DNA from: Bombardia bombarda
Taxonomy: Eukaryota; Ascomycota; Sordariomycetes; Sordariales; Lasiosphaeriaceae
Assembly (NCBI GenBank): GCA_030512295.1
Contig: JAULSR010000001.1
Location: 6,967,001-7,031,000, forward strand
Reading direction: 5' to 3'
DNA: 64,000 nt
In this document: piece after piece, positions 43,866 to 54,496 of the stretch
Numbering within the stretch: the stretch's first letter is position 1
Layout: each line of letters opens with the position of its first letter
The notes under the pieces: model-generated
What the model was told of the DNA's origin: nothing
The model's input: the letters and a program-made list of their open reading frames with translations, nothing else
Databases searched by the model: none
Position numbers and translations under genes: made by a program

Positions 43866-45326
43866 TCAGCAAATGCCTGGCGGGATCGACGCAAGCTCAA
43901 TCAGCGCTGCCAGACAGCTGCACCTGCCCTCTCTTCGGCATGTAGAATTGAACCCGGTTTGCAGCCTTCCATCGCTGTCGTCTCATCGCTGTCGCCTTGC
44001 TGTCGAAACTCCCGTGAGCCCAACTTGCTGATCAGTCCGTCTTCTTTATTGGCCAAGGCATGAGTGGGAAAACGGATCGTCGATCAAGACAATTGCCCCA
44101 TAAACACCTGCATCGCCATCGCCATGATAACACTTCTCGACCGCGCGTTCTCATGGCATTCATTCCACATGATTACTCTACGCGTAAGTCCTCGTGATAC
44201 TTGCCTCTCTTGCTCTCCGACTTTCAGTCTCCCACAATCATCATGCTGACAGCCGGGTAATCGCAGCCGCCCAACCGCCCAATCTAATTGATCCTTGACA
44301 TTAATTAACCCTTCGAGCATCGGAAGAGCAATCGCGCGTCCCTGAGCCTCCGACTGGCGGCTATTGGGGGAGAAACGCCACTGCCAGAGCTTCTCGAAAC
44401 AAGCGACTAAGAGATCGTCCTCAACATGTGTCGGCCACTGCTTCCTGAGGCTCGGCGCCAACGATCGTCAAGGAACAAGCGCCAGGTCATATGAAGGGAG
44501 GGGCCACAGAATATGGACCAAGCACAGATTTATAGTAGCTTCGAGTCCTCCGTCCCACCGAGTTGGTTGTACCCGCTCTACCAGAAACGGCGGTACGTGT
44601 CGACCCACTGTACCTCTTTGGCGGCTATCTAGTTGCTTCTCCCGAAGAGCCGCTACTTCGGACTGTACAGTCGATGGCCTCATGAAAGACCAGCCGGCAT
44701 GAGCCATGACGTTGAGCAGGGCTCATCCCTTCCACCCTATAGCATGCTTCCCTATAGGACCATCAAATCACCATGTTCGTGCAGATTAATCTTCCGATGC
44801 GCGTTGAACAGGCCTCAGCCTCTTGCTCCGACATACCTACCAGTCAGCCCAGGTGATTTCCGGGCTCAGCCGCCGCTCACCATTCTGCCTCCCGAGTCGT
44901 GGCCCGTTAATAAACATCGATCGGCAAAATCGCTACAGTGATCCGGCATCATGTCCAGCAGACTCTGTTTGAGGAGCGGCAAGGACGGGGCATTTAAGTG
45001 TGGGGAGACCGCCATACGATTCCTCGCATCAAGTGGCGCCATCCATCACCACAAGTCCATACCGTCTGTTCGATACCAAGGGCTAGGAGGAAGCGGCTGA
45101 CCATTCAGTCCTGACCCCTGAGAAGCCGGGCCATCCCGTGAGCGAGTATATCTCAGCTTGCATTTCCCCAGACTTTGTTCTCCACGATCCGATCTGCTAC
45201 CCACCCCAGAACTGGAGCGGCAAAGCACGGAACGCGGAGATCCCCACGAGATTCCACTACTCGTTCCTGATCTCGCATATATTCGCCATACAGCTCCTTT
45301 GTATCACGTTACAACACAACCGCAAA
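43866..45326. promoter_or_regulatory. Upstream region of the AA7 oxidase
   Basis: About 1.46 kb without a supported gene. A 125-codon minus frame at 44084-44461 shows no motif. The AA7 promoter should occupy the right end. Confidence 0.4.
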
Positions 45327-46962
45327 ATGCCACCTCTAGCCCCCCTTTTCATTATCTTGGGCTTAGCATGTGCCTCGCGTGCCGCCATCGCTTCCCCCTT
45401 CGACAAAGCCGAGGCACTTAACGAGTGCCTGACCAAAGCCGGCGTGCCAACCGATAGTCTTGGGTCTGCGGACTGGAAACTTGATGCTGCACCCTTCAAT
45501 CTTCGCCTCAACTTCACCCCCGTCGGCATTGCTGTCCCAGCCACAGTCAAGCACGTCCAAGATGCTGTCTCCTGTGCTGCCAAGCTTGGTGTGAAGGCCA
45601 ATGCAAAGTGTGGCGGACACAGTTACGGATCATTTGGGCTGGGTGGTGAGGACGGGCACTTGACTATTGAGATGGACAGGATGAACAAGGTCGTGTTGGA
45701 CAACACCACTGGTATCGCAACAGTTGAGGGAGGATCAAGGCTGGGCCATGTCGCATGGGAGCTTTATAACCAGGGAAAGAGGGCCTTTAGCCATGGAACT
45801 TGTCCAGGGTGAGTGCAAACATTCCTTAAGTTTCTGATAAGCCAAGCTAACATCAACGCAGTGTGGGTGTTAGTGGACATGCGCTCCATGGAGGATATGG
45901 TGTCAGCTCAAATACGAAAGGCCTAGCGTTGGACTGGATGGTCGGCGCAACAGTTGTTCTTGCCAACTCGACCGTTGTCAATGCCTCAGCGACTGAGAAC
46001 CCTGACCTATTCTGGGCACTTCGTGGCGCGGGATCATGCATGGGCGTCGTAACAGAGTTTAGGTTCAACACCTTCCCGGTCCCGGAAAATGTCACGTTCT
46101 TTGTCGCGTCGGTGCCTCTACGAACGGAGGCTGCTGCTCTTGCTGGTGTTCAGGCTGTTCAGGACTTTGCCTTGAATGACATGCCAGAAGAGCTGAACAT
46201 GCGTCTGTTTATCACCAACCGCTTTGTTAACCTTGAAGGTCTATACTACGGCGATAAAGCAGGTCTGCAAGCTACGCTTGCGCCATTGATCCAAAAGACA
46301 AACGCCACCCTGGCTCTCGCACAACAAGGTGGCTGGCTAGACCAGGTCAAGCATTTTGGCAATGGCGTGACTGTGGATCAGTCGCATCCGTACAACTACG
46401 TGAGTATTTACCTTCATGGTCTTGATATTATGTCATTCCTCCTAACGTCGGACTGTCTCTCTACTCAATTTCTACCAGGTACTAACGGTTAAAACAGCAC
46501 GAAACATTCTACTCATCCAGCTTATACACAAAAGCTCTCAACGAGACCCAGTTGCAGGCCTTTGTCGGCTACTGGTTCAAGCAAGCCAAGGCGAATAAGC
46601 GTGATTGGTATGTTCAGATCGACATTCATGGCAGCAATACATCGGCTGTAAGAAAGGTGGATGTGGACTCAAGCGCCTACGCCCATCGCGATTACCTTTT
46701 TCTCTTCTTATTCTATGACCGAGTCGACAGAGGCGTATACCCTACCGACGGATTCACATCCATCCAGAACTTTGTCGGCAATGTCACCGCAGGGATCGAG
46801 CCCAGCCAATGGGGCCAGTATATCAACTACCCAGACTCGAGAATGGACCAAGAAACCGCGCAGTCTAGCTACTGGGGAAGCCATCTGCCAAAGCTGCAAG
46901 CGCTCAAGAAGACGATTGACCCAGAAGATGTGTTTCATTATCCGCAGGGTGTCATGCCTTGA
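45327..46962 (+). CDS. Secreted FAD-linked oligosaccharide oxidase (AA7, glucooligosaccharide-oxidase-like)
   Basis: Oxidises the reducing end of oligosaccharides to lactones with release of H2O2, outside the cell. Exons 45327-45808, 45862-46399 and 46498-46962 give 494 aa. Introns of 53 and 98 nt keep phase. Residues 1-22 (MPPLAPLFIILGLACASRAA..) are a signal peptide. The FAD_binding_4 domain follows, with both covalent flavin attachment residues in place: His98 in KCGGHSYGSFG and Cys159 in FSHGTCPGVGVSGH, a spacing close to that of Acremonium glucooligosaccharide oxidase. The C-terminal BBE (berberine-bridge) motif is YINYPDSRMD..SYWG. Several N-glycosylation sequons occur. The in-phase ATG at 45327 lies right before the signal peptide. 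It converges with a GH10 xylanase 277 bp away. AA7 members differ in substrate, so xylo- versus gluco-oligosaccharide use is open. Confidence 0.92.
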
Positions 46963-47239
46963 GCCATGGGAACAAAAAAAGCCGAATCTCATGTCTTTGG
47001 GTTTCTTTTTTCGTTATGTTCAAGAACTTTACAACATGCACTATACATATTCCAGACGCACATAGAAGACACGTTTAATCTTGGAACATGAACCTTCATA
47101 TTATAAAGCATTCATTCCTGCTTCTCTGCCCACGCTGTCTTCACCCATAACGCCTGTGAACACCAGCTATAACTCTTGTTCGGATCTCTTCGCGCCCCCA
47201 ACACCAAGATTGCCTGCATACCATACGTCATACTCATTA

Positions 47240-48614
47240 TCATAGCAATACAGAAAGGACTACTCCCAGCGCCAATACAAAACTCAACACAGAACTCGCC
47301 CATAGCGCCCTAAACGACAAGTTACCACCGCTTATCAAAGCTGAAGTAGCTGCATCATCAGATGGCAACGTCGTCGCCACTGGCACAGCCGCCGCTGTCG
47401 ATGCAACCTGAACATTCCCCTTTGTACTGTTACCCGCAGTGCTATCACCCCCTATCTGCTGCGGTTGCGCCTTGACAACCCCAGACGTCGCCGCCGCTTC
47501 AGTCGAAAGAAGACGCGCGACAGCCGTATACGCCGGCTTCTTGGTAAAGTTTGCCGTAAACAAACATGCGTCTCCCTTCCCCGGAAACGTGCTGGGAATC
47601 CAGCTGTACTTGTCAGTGAACTGCCACACCGTGATGCCCACACACTTGGGCACCGACAGGCACGCCCCGACGGCAGTAACATAATCCTTTGCCTGCTGCT
47701 CAACGGCGCGAGCACTAGCAGGCAGTTTGTTATGCGCGATATCGAGCTCAGACAGCGTCACCTCCAGCCCCAACGCAACAAAGCGGTTGAGCGTCGCCGC
47801 GAGCTTGGCCTGCGAGGGCGTGCCGCCGACGGTGAGATGGGCCTGGAACCCGATGCCGTCGATGCGGACGCCGGCGGCCTGGATCAGCTTGACGAGGCGC
47901 ACGGCGCCATCGGCCTTGGCGGGGATGGTCTCGAGGTTGAAGTCGTTGTAGTAGAGCTTGGCGGAGGGGTCGGCAGCGGCGGCGGCGGCGAAGGAGAGGG
48001 GCAGGTAGTCTGTGCCGAGGACGCGCAGAAAGACGGAGTCGCGCAGGGTGCCGTTGTCGTTGAGGGCCTCGTTGACCACGTCCCAGCTGTAGCAGCGGGA
48101 CTTGTAGTGGGTCATGACGATGGTGATGTGGGACTGGAGGGCGGCGATCAGGAGGGGGCGGGTCCAGGTTCCGTTGGCGACTGTGACGGTTTCATTAGTT
48201 CTATCGGTGATGGGGGGTGATGTGGGACATACTGAACGATGGGAGCTGCGAATGCCATGCCAGGGCATGGCAGCGGAATATCTGATCATTGTTCTGTGCT
48301 TGTGCCTCGACAGAGTCTGGGTTGGCGAAGCGGAACTGGCCCTGGGTTGGTTCTATCGGGCCCCATTTCTGGCTGTTCTCGGGCACGTAGAGGCCAAACT
48401 CGTTCTTGTTGGTGGCGATGGTCTGGTAGGCCGTGTCGTCGAAGTTGTTTGTGTCGATGGCGGTGCCGAAGAAGAGCTTGCCCGAGGCGACGAAGAGCGA
48501 GTGTAGGCCCTGGTCCAGTGCCTGCTGTTGTGTCTGTCCAGGCTGCACTGCGCTCACCAGCAGCAATGCGGAAGCCATCACCAGGTGGCTGGTGGGAAGT
48601 GTTGGTCGTACCAT
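47240..48614 (-). CDS. GH10 endo-1,4-beta-xylanase with predicted GPI-type C-terminus
   Basis: Cleaves xylan backbone with retention of configuration. Exons 48614-48233 and 48180-47240 give 440 aa; the 52-nt intron is in phase. The first ~27 residues form a signal peptide (VMASALLLVSAVQPGQT). GH10 motifs in order: FFGTAIDTNNF, NEFGLYVPENSQKW, HALAWHSQLPSF, WDVVNEAL with acid/base Glu165, GFQAHL with His242, and VTLSELDI with nucleophile Glu272, then VGITVWQFTDKYSWIPSTFP. After the catalytic domain comes a Ser/Thr/Ala-rich stalk and a hydrophobic end (LWASSVLSFVLALGVVLSVL). That is the layout of a GPI-anchoring signal; most fungal GH10 enzymes lack it. So the enzyme may be tethered to membrane or wall rather than freely released (inference). 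Convergent with the AA7 oxidase. Confidence 0.93.
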
Positions 48615-51600
48615 GGCGTGGATGTTGTGTTATATCTCCTGTTTTTCCAGGAGTCGTGCGGCCGAGACCGAGATCGTGGTCAGATTCACTCTTTTCTGCT
48701 TTTTGGCTCTCGTTTTCTTCTTCTTTCTCTGTTGTTTCTTCAATCATCCATCCATCCACCCATCCATATATTCTTTTCCCAGGCGTGACTGCGCGCATCC
48801 GGGGGATCTGTCCCATTCTTGTATCCGCCGGTAGCGCGGTAAACTATCACTTCTATCATGATCACTACGATTGACGATCATACTCATGGGAGTGCGTTTC
48901 CATGCATCTAGATGGTCTCGGAGAACGCGCATCACTGTCATCAACTTTACCCCGTGGACTTTCCTTGATGTCAATCGCCTAGTTTTGCAGCGCCAAAAGA
49001 ACGGAAATGATGGCGTTGCAATGTTGCTGGTGATCGTTTTTTGGTGTTTCAAAACTGGAGGGAGACGTGTGCTATGAGACGTGGATTTTCCCCAACCGTA
49101 GAGGCGGTTGTCAATGCGCGTTTATGCCAATGTTTCCCGTCCCGTCCGTCCAGACTATCATGTCTTTGCTTCTCCTCGCACCGACGATAGCAAGAGCAAA
49201 GAGTAGATTGGATGTAAGGATGAAGAGTTTTGGAGCGCGGTAGATGGTGGTCGGTTCTCTGGACGTATTCTGGTTGTTTTTCATGTTCGAAATAGGCATT
49301 GAAGAAGAACCCAAATCCGATACAACACTGCCTGAGCGGTTGAAAAGTCACACTATGGGGCAACAAGTCTAGCAACAAACCTTTGGAGAAGAAAGTAATG
49401 GGGTTATTGCCAGACTTACTGCCCAATGCTGTAGCTTCAAAATCATTTTATAACATTTCAGAAGTATTTTCTTGAACTTATCACCAAGCGGTAGAGTTGA
49501 TTTTCTGCCCCTTGGATCATAACCCAAGCTTTGTATATTTGGAAGTTAATAGTTCCTAACTTCTTTAAAAGACCTTGATACCTGTTGTTTTTTTGATCAT
49601 AAGAGCTAACTAAAGGAAACCACCTAGAATGCGAAACTTGGGTACGATCCCAATTTAAAAATCTGGTCTTTCAGATTCTCAGGCTACATAGCAGATATCT
49701 TTATGAGTTTAGTGTTCAGTAATTCTAGATTTATGGTCGGAGTCAAATATACATAACTGCGTACATAATGATAATGACAGAGACGGCTACCTACCTACCT
49801 TACATATGATATGTTGTGTAATGCTGTTAATGGCTTTGGACGATATGCACATACGGATAGTTGCATAGACAGATGAGCAGGTGTGGCTGGTGCCACACAG
49901 TCTCGTAGCTGGCTGAGGCTCAGTTGGCGACACAAAAAGCACAAAGGTCCATCCTAAGACGGATTGGGCCTTTATGCCACGTGCCAGACCGCTGGTGCAG
50001 GGGTAATGGTTCCCGCCCCTCCAGGGATCCATGACAAAACTCACTTCCCAAGGTTGCATTGCGCCTGTCTGACGAGAGAGTCCGTTGCTTCAGAATCGAC
50101 TGGGGTCAAATCCACCCATCCCCTTTTGCAGACAAAGCGGTGATGATCGTTTTCCCAGTCGGTCAAAAATGAGGATTCGGGGTTTTTATCTTATCATTCA
50201 TGCTGTCCTTCTTTTTCTTGGTTTTTGGTTTTGTCCATCTGATGTTGACATCATTGCGTACCTCAGACTTTCCATAAGATTGACGAGACCACCATACTCA
50301 TCATCATGACAATGCAGACCGAAAAAAAAAAATCACAAAATAGGATGGCATGCGGCAAAGAGCAGATTTTTTATCCCGGGCTTACCCGTAAAGTGCATCT
50401 GGTATCTAGTCTAAGTCTAGGAAAAAAGCACCACTGCGGCGTTGAATGTATCCATCCTCCGACAGACACACCGTCAACCCAGCAAACCATTGACCGCCGA
50501 CTCCCACCACCCCCGTCGCCTCGTGTGCGAATGCAACCATGGATCCAAGAGACGGGGGGCGGACCGGGAATGACCGTATCTGTCCAGGTCTTCGATCGGT
50601 CGTGAGCTGGTGGGCTTTCATTGACCGAGGTCATCAGTGCAACGAATGCCCCAAGCCAGTGGGAAGAGCGATAGGGAGGACAATACGAATATATTCGTAC
50701 AATCCATTCAAACTTGTATACCCAAGACAGCCTTGGGTGGTGGTAGGTCCTACCGTAGTGGGCGTATTCGTAGGCCCCTCTGACCGACACACAACCAGCG
50801 GTCACGCCACTTTCCAATTCCATCCTAGCGAGGAATATTCTTTCAACCTTGGATGGGTTTTCTGTTTTCTGGCGGGGTTTGCGGTTCCATTGCGGCCCAG
50901 AGCTGAAATGCCGCTTGGTTACTGTCTCCCTCCCTTGATAGTGCAGCTCAGTGCGGCTCAGTACATGTTGCGTGTGGATGGTTGAGGGTGGTGACCGAGC
51001 GGGCGAGCGGCCCAGTCTTTGACTGCCCACGCTGCGGGCAATTGCCCTGGCAAAGCCTGGCTGCGACTGCGACCACTAGCAACCACGCTTCGGAAGGGAC
51101 GATCTTGGCCTGCCTGCCATCCCCACCGCCCAGTGTACGCTAAATGGCCAGAATTCGGCTGGTTTTTACACAGTACAGTACACAGCAGTTAGGTTGGCCG
51201 CACTGCCGCAGCCATCCCACATGGCAGCCCGTAGGTCCCCTCCCCGGGACATCCATGGCACCCTGGTTGCAGAATGAACTGCCCGTCGTTCGCCCTACCT
51301 ACCTAGGTAGGTCTCTCCGTTCCACCTACCACCCTCCCATTTCGCCCTTTGGTGTCTCCTTCCCGTCTCTGTCTCCTGTTTCCCACGCAGGCTCCCCATC
51401 TCGACTCGACTTCCTCTGGTCAATCCGCTCATTGAACTCTGATTGTCAGCGCGCCCGAAACCAACTCCTGTTGGGCACAATTTCTGTCGATCGCGCGTTT
51501 CTCAACTCGGCCAACTCTCTCCACACCCTCCCTTTGATCTCGTTATCGGCGGCGGCGTTTCAGGTCGCGACGACGAGCAAGCAGCAGACAAGACGCAACC

Positions 51601-51672
51601 GATCAGTCGCAAAGAGACCACGTTAACAAGAAGACAAAGACGACGCATACTTTTACTTCACCTTCACACAAC
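48615..51672. other. Intergenic region of 3 kb, no gene supported
   Basis: It includes the GH10 promoter at the left and pyrimidine-rich sequence before the next gene at the right. A 219-codon minus frame (50371-51030) is Arg/Trp/Cys-rich without motifs and is opposed by other long frames, so it was not called. A perfect 16-bp palindrome ACCTACCTAGGTAGGT lies at 51297-51312. Confidence 0.45.
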
Positions 51673-52527
51673 ATGCCCACCTCGCTGGACTCATCGCACC
51701 CAATCATGGTGCCCTCTGTACGTTTTGATGATGTGAATATTACCTCGCATCCCGTCCGTCGCCGCTCGCCCCACTGCCTGCCATGCCGCCCCCGTCTTGA
51801 TTCATGTCAATGATGGAGTCATGACCAGCCCCAATCGACCATACACATAGGCGCACGCGCATACACGCACGCAGTCAGCACCAGCCCGCCGGTTGCATCT
51901 GTTGCTGTAGCTGTAGCTGTAGCTGTAGCCCGCAGCCCGCACCGCCCATCACTTCACACCTACCCACCTACCTCTCTCTACCTCTACCCTCACATCATCA
52001 CCCCGTCCCACGTTCGTCGTATCCGCTTCGCTGTTTCACTTCCTCAGTCCCCCCTCCAGTCTCTCAGTCCCAGTCCCAATCCCACCCTTCTCAGCCGGCC
52101 AGCCAGCCAGCCATCACAGCTTTAAATAACCATACTACCACCCCCACTTTGCTGACTTTTTCCCTCCTTCCTTCCTTGCCCCTCTGAACAGACGCGCACC
52201 TCAGTCCGGTTCAGCACCTACAGCATGGCAGCACCCTCGGTAGCGCTCACGACGGGCACGGGCGACAGCGCCGTGGCCGAGATCCGCGACATTGAGAAGG
52301 GCCTCGACCGCATGGAGAACAAGGCGCTCGCCCAGCAGCGCGTCGTCCTGAGCGAGGAGAAGAGCGCCAACCTGTCCAAGCTGGCGCTCGGCGCAAAGCT
52401 CGAGCGCGCCCTCGACCGCCGCATGAGCAGCCAGGACGCCGTCATGAGGAAGCGCAAGCCCTCTGTCATTGGAGGAGGAGGAGCAGCAGCAGCAGCAGCA
52501 GTCATCAGCGAGAAGGAGAAGGCATAA
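51673..52527 (+). CDS. Small hypothetical coiled-coil-like protein with a long first intron
   Basis: Function not recognised. Exon 1 (51673-51717, 15 codons, MPTSLDSSHPIMVPS) and exon 2 (52192-52527) join in phase 0 to give 126 aa. The 474-nt intron has a GTACGT donor, a GCTGAC branch point and a GAACAG acceptor behind a long pyrimidine tract. Exon 2 continues TRTSVRFSTYSMAAPSVALT, then an amphipathic helical region AEIRDIEKGLDRMENKALAQ and KLERALDRRMSSQDAVMRKR, and ends in a Gly run, an Ala run and EKEKA. The helix is highly charged with heptad-like spacing, so self-association is plausible. A shorter protein starting at the ATG in exon 2 (52225, 100 aa) is the main alternative. Confidence 0.62.
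51904..51929. repeat. Hexanucleotide (GCTGTA)4 in the long intron
   Basis: Four exact GCTGTA units plus GC, inside the 474-nt intron. Confidence 0.8.
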
Positions 52528-53674
52528 AAGATGTATCCAGATGTGGAGAGATGGAAAGAAAGAACAAAGGAGACATCACGCCACCACCATCCCTGGCGAG
52601 GAACGAAACAGACAGAGCCGACGATATGACTTGGCGGGATCGGTACCGCCCGCCCGCCCGCCCGCCCGCGTGTGGCAGCTACTGTCGCGGGGCAGTCATT
52701 TTGTGCAGCCGACATATTCGGTTGTATCAGACGACTGGGGAAAGCTTGGGATACTTTGCCTACTGCAGCGCTACTGCGATTGGCGATGCGGTTCGGCTGA
52801 TATACTATTGTCGAGAGAGAACTACTTGAGTGAGGAGGACTATGTGGGAGGAAGGCACTGGGGGGCAGAGTTTGGGGATTTTCTATTTTATTAGCGTGCG
52901 CAAGATTTTTTTTATATTTCTTTTTACTTACATTGCTATTTTCATTTGGCATCATTATATCAGAAATGGAACTGGCCCATAGTTATATGGCGCATGTACT
53001 TGAGGAACGGCCGACAAACTGGTCAGGCGATTGCGAGCTTTTGTTTAATTTCTTTTCATGGGCGCAATGGAACATACATATACCTTACATGTTCTGAGTG
53101 AATCCAGTAGGATGTATGTCGAGTTGTTTACTGCAGTAGATAAAGATGATGGCGCGAGCAGCTCCTTGACATTGAATCCATGTTCCATTGTCTTATTCCA
53201 TCATTGATGGCTTGAATTGCATACGTAAAAGGTGGTGGTAGTTGCAACTGGTAAAAAGTCGAGACGTAAGTCAGGTAGCTACAACAGCCTGCATATATTT
53301 TGTTTTGGTGCTGCTCTGGTAACAGCACCTCCCACGCGCAATTATGTCCCAACGCCTCGCCTAAAATAGAGGACGGCTACTATTGTAGCCATGCCAGACA
53401 AGAAAAAGTGCAAAAGTCTCAACAATTCGCAGCCAGCTGGTCGCTCATATGGTGACCGAATATCCTTCCGGTATGGTGGCCTATCTGCCCTGGTGCCGTC
53501 GATGTGTCGTCGTACCCGTATCCCATGTCCATGCCCCGTCAACTCTTCAACACCAGCGGCTCCCTCACCCTCCTCTCCCCCTCTTCTGGCCCGTCTCTTA
53601 CTCAAGACTCACTGTGGGCTGTACTCAGCCCGTATTGTCCTTTCTCCTCCCCTATTCATCTATCCATCCATTCA
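52528..53674. other. Convergent intergenic region
   Basis: About 1.15 kb between the small hypothetical (+) and SEC72 (-). It includes a (CCCG)n tract at 52646-52670, likely in the 3' UTR of the former. No gene seen. Confidence 0.45.
52646..52670. repeat. (CCCG)n tetranucleotide tract
   Basis: Six consecutive CCGC/CCCG units, 25 bp, about 120 bp downstream of the stop codon at 52527. Confidence 0.8.
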
Positions 53675-54310
53675 TCATGCCTCACTCCCCTTAGCCGCCA
53701 CCATCTTCGCCTCAATCTCCTTCAACAACTCCATCAGCTCCTTCTCCTCCCCCTCCACCTCGAGCCCCTTGCCCGCCCACTCCTTGGCCTCCTCCAGCCG
53801 GCCCATCTCCAACAGACACTTGCCCCGTCTGAACCAGGCCTTGGCATTCCCCTGCCTCTTCGCCTCGACGCTGGCCTCGGCGTCCGCCGCCGCCTCGGGC
53901 CAGTTCTGCAGCTGCATGTGCGCCTGCGCGCGGTTGCTAAACAGCTGGTGGACCTCCTCGCGCACGAGCTGGCTGGGCTCCCAGGCGGGCCTCGTCAGGG
54001 CCATCTGCAGGCCGAGGTTGTAGAAGCGGATGGCCTCGACGTAGCGCTGCTTGCGGTAGTCGGCGTTGCCCGACTCGCGCAGCTTGGTCACGTTGGCGCT
54101 GCGCTTGGGGTTGACGGGCACCGGGGGCGGCGGCACCACGTGCGGCGGCTCGAGCCCGTGGAGGGATTTGTGCAGCGCGTTGAGCGCCGCCAGCTCGGCC
54201 TCGAGTGCTCGCGACGACGATGACGACGATGACGGGTGCAGCGACCGGACGATCTTGGTCTGCGGGTCGATTTGGAGGGGGAGGAGGGTGAATGTGTCCA
54301 GGTCCGCCAT
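53675..54310 (-). CDS. SEC72: ER translocation subunit SEC72, TPR protein
   Basis: Cytosolic-face subunit of the Sec62/Sec63 complex that helps post-translational protein import into the ER, docking Hsp70 chaperones through its TPR domain. Single exon, 211 aa (yeast Sec72 193 aa). The ATG at 54310 starts MADLDTFTLLPLQIDPQTKI, the usual beginning of filamentous-fungal members; the open frame upstream lacks an ATG. An N-terminal domain with a run of Ser is followed by three TPR-like repeats: KLRESGNADYRKQRYVEAIR, QLFSNRAQAHMQLQNWPEAA, and KAWFRRGKCLLEMGRLEEAK. The Asn/Arg residues of a carboxylate-clamp type (N in ESGN, N in FSNR, R in WFRRGKC) are present. It is divergent from the NCS1 permease with only 186 bp between starts. 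Confidence 0.9.
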   Translation of the reverse strand: MADLDTFTLLPLQIDPQTKIVRSLHPSSSSSSSRALEAELAALNALHKSLHGLEPPHVVPPPPVPVNPKRSANVTKLRESGNADYRKQRYVEAIRFYNLGLQMALTRPAWEPSQLVREEVHQLFSNRAQAHMQLQNWPEAAADAEASVEAKRQGNAKAWFRRGKCLLEMGRLEEAKEWAGKGLEVEGEEKELMELLKEIEAKMVAAKGSEA

Positions 54311-54496
54311 GTTGGGCTGCGTGTGCGTGTGCGAGCCTCTCGAGCCCCTCGGGAGGAAAGCTTCTGTGACAAGCTTCCCGACCTTCCTCCTGGGTTTCAA
54401 CACGCCTCGACTCTCCCCCCCGAGGCTCCACTCGTGAGAGAGAGAGAGAGAGAGCTTTACACCTCCCTTCTTGATCTGAAGCGAAGAGTCACTATC
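54311..54496. promoter_or_regulatory. Short shared divergent promoter with (GA)n tract
   Basis: Only 186 bp separate the SEC72 start (-) and the NCS1 permease start (+). The interval contains a 19-bp GA dinucleotide tract at 54436-54454, a kind of sequence that often keeps promoters free of nucleosomes in fungi. Shared control is inference. Confidence 0.5.

Noticed and set aside
47465..48220. 251-codon plus-strand frame
   Set aside because: It is antisense to the GH10 catalytic domain.
50371..51030. 219-codon minus-strand frame
   Set aside because: It is rich in Arg, Ser, Trp and Cys without domains, and equally long frames oppose it; it is probably chance in GC-rich DNA.
53504..54223. 239-codon plus-strand frame
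   Set aside because: It is antisense to SEC72, whose TPR repeats are unmistakable.
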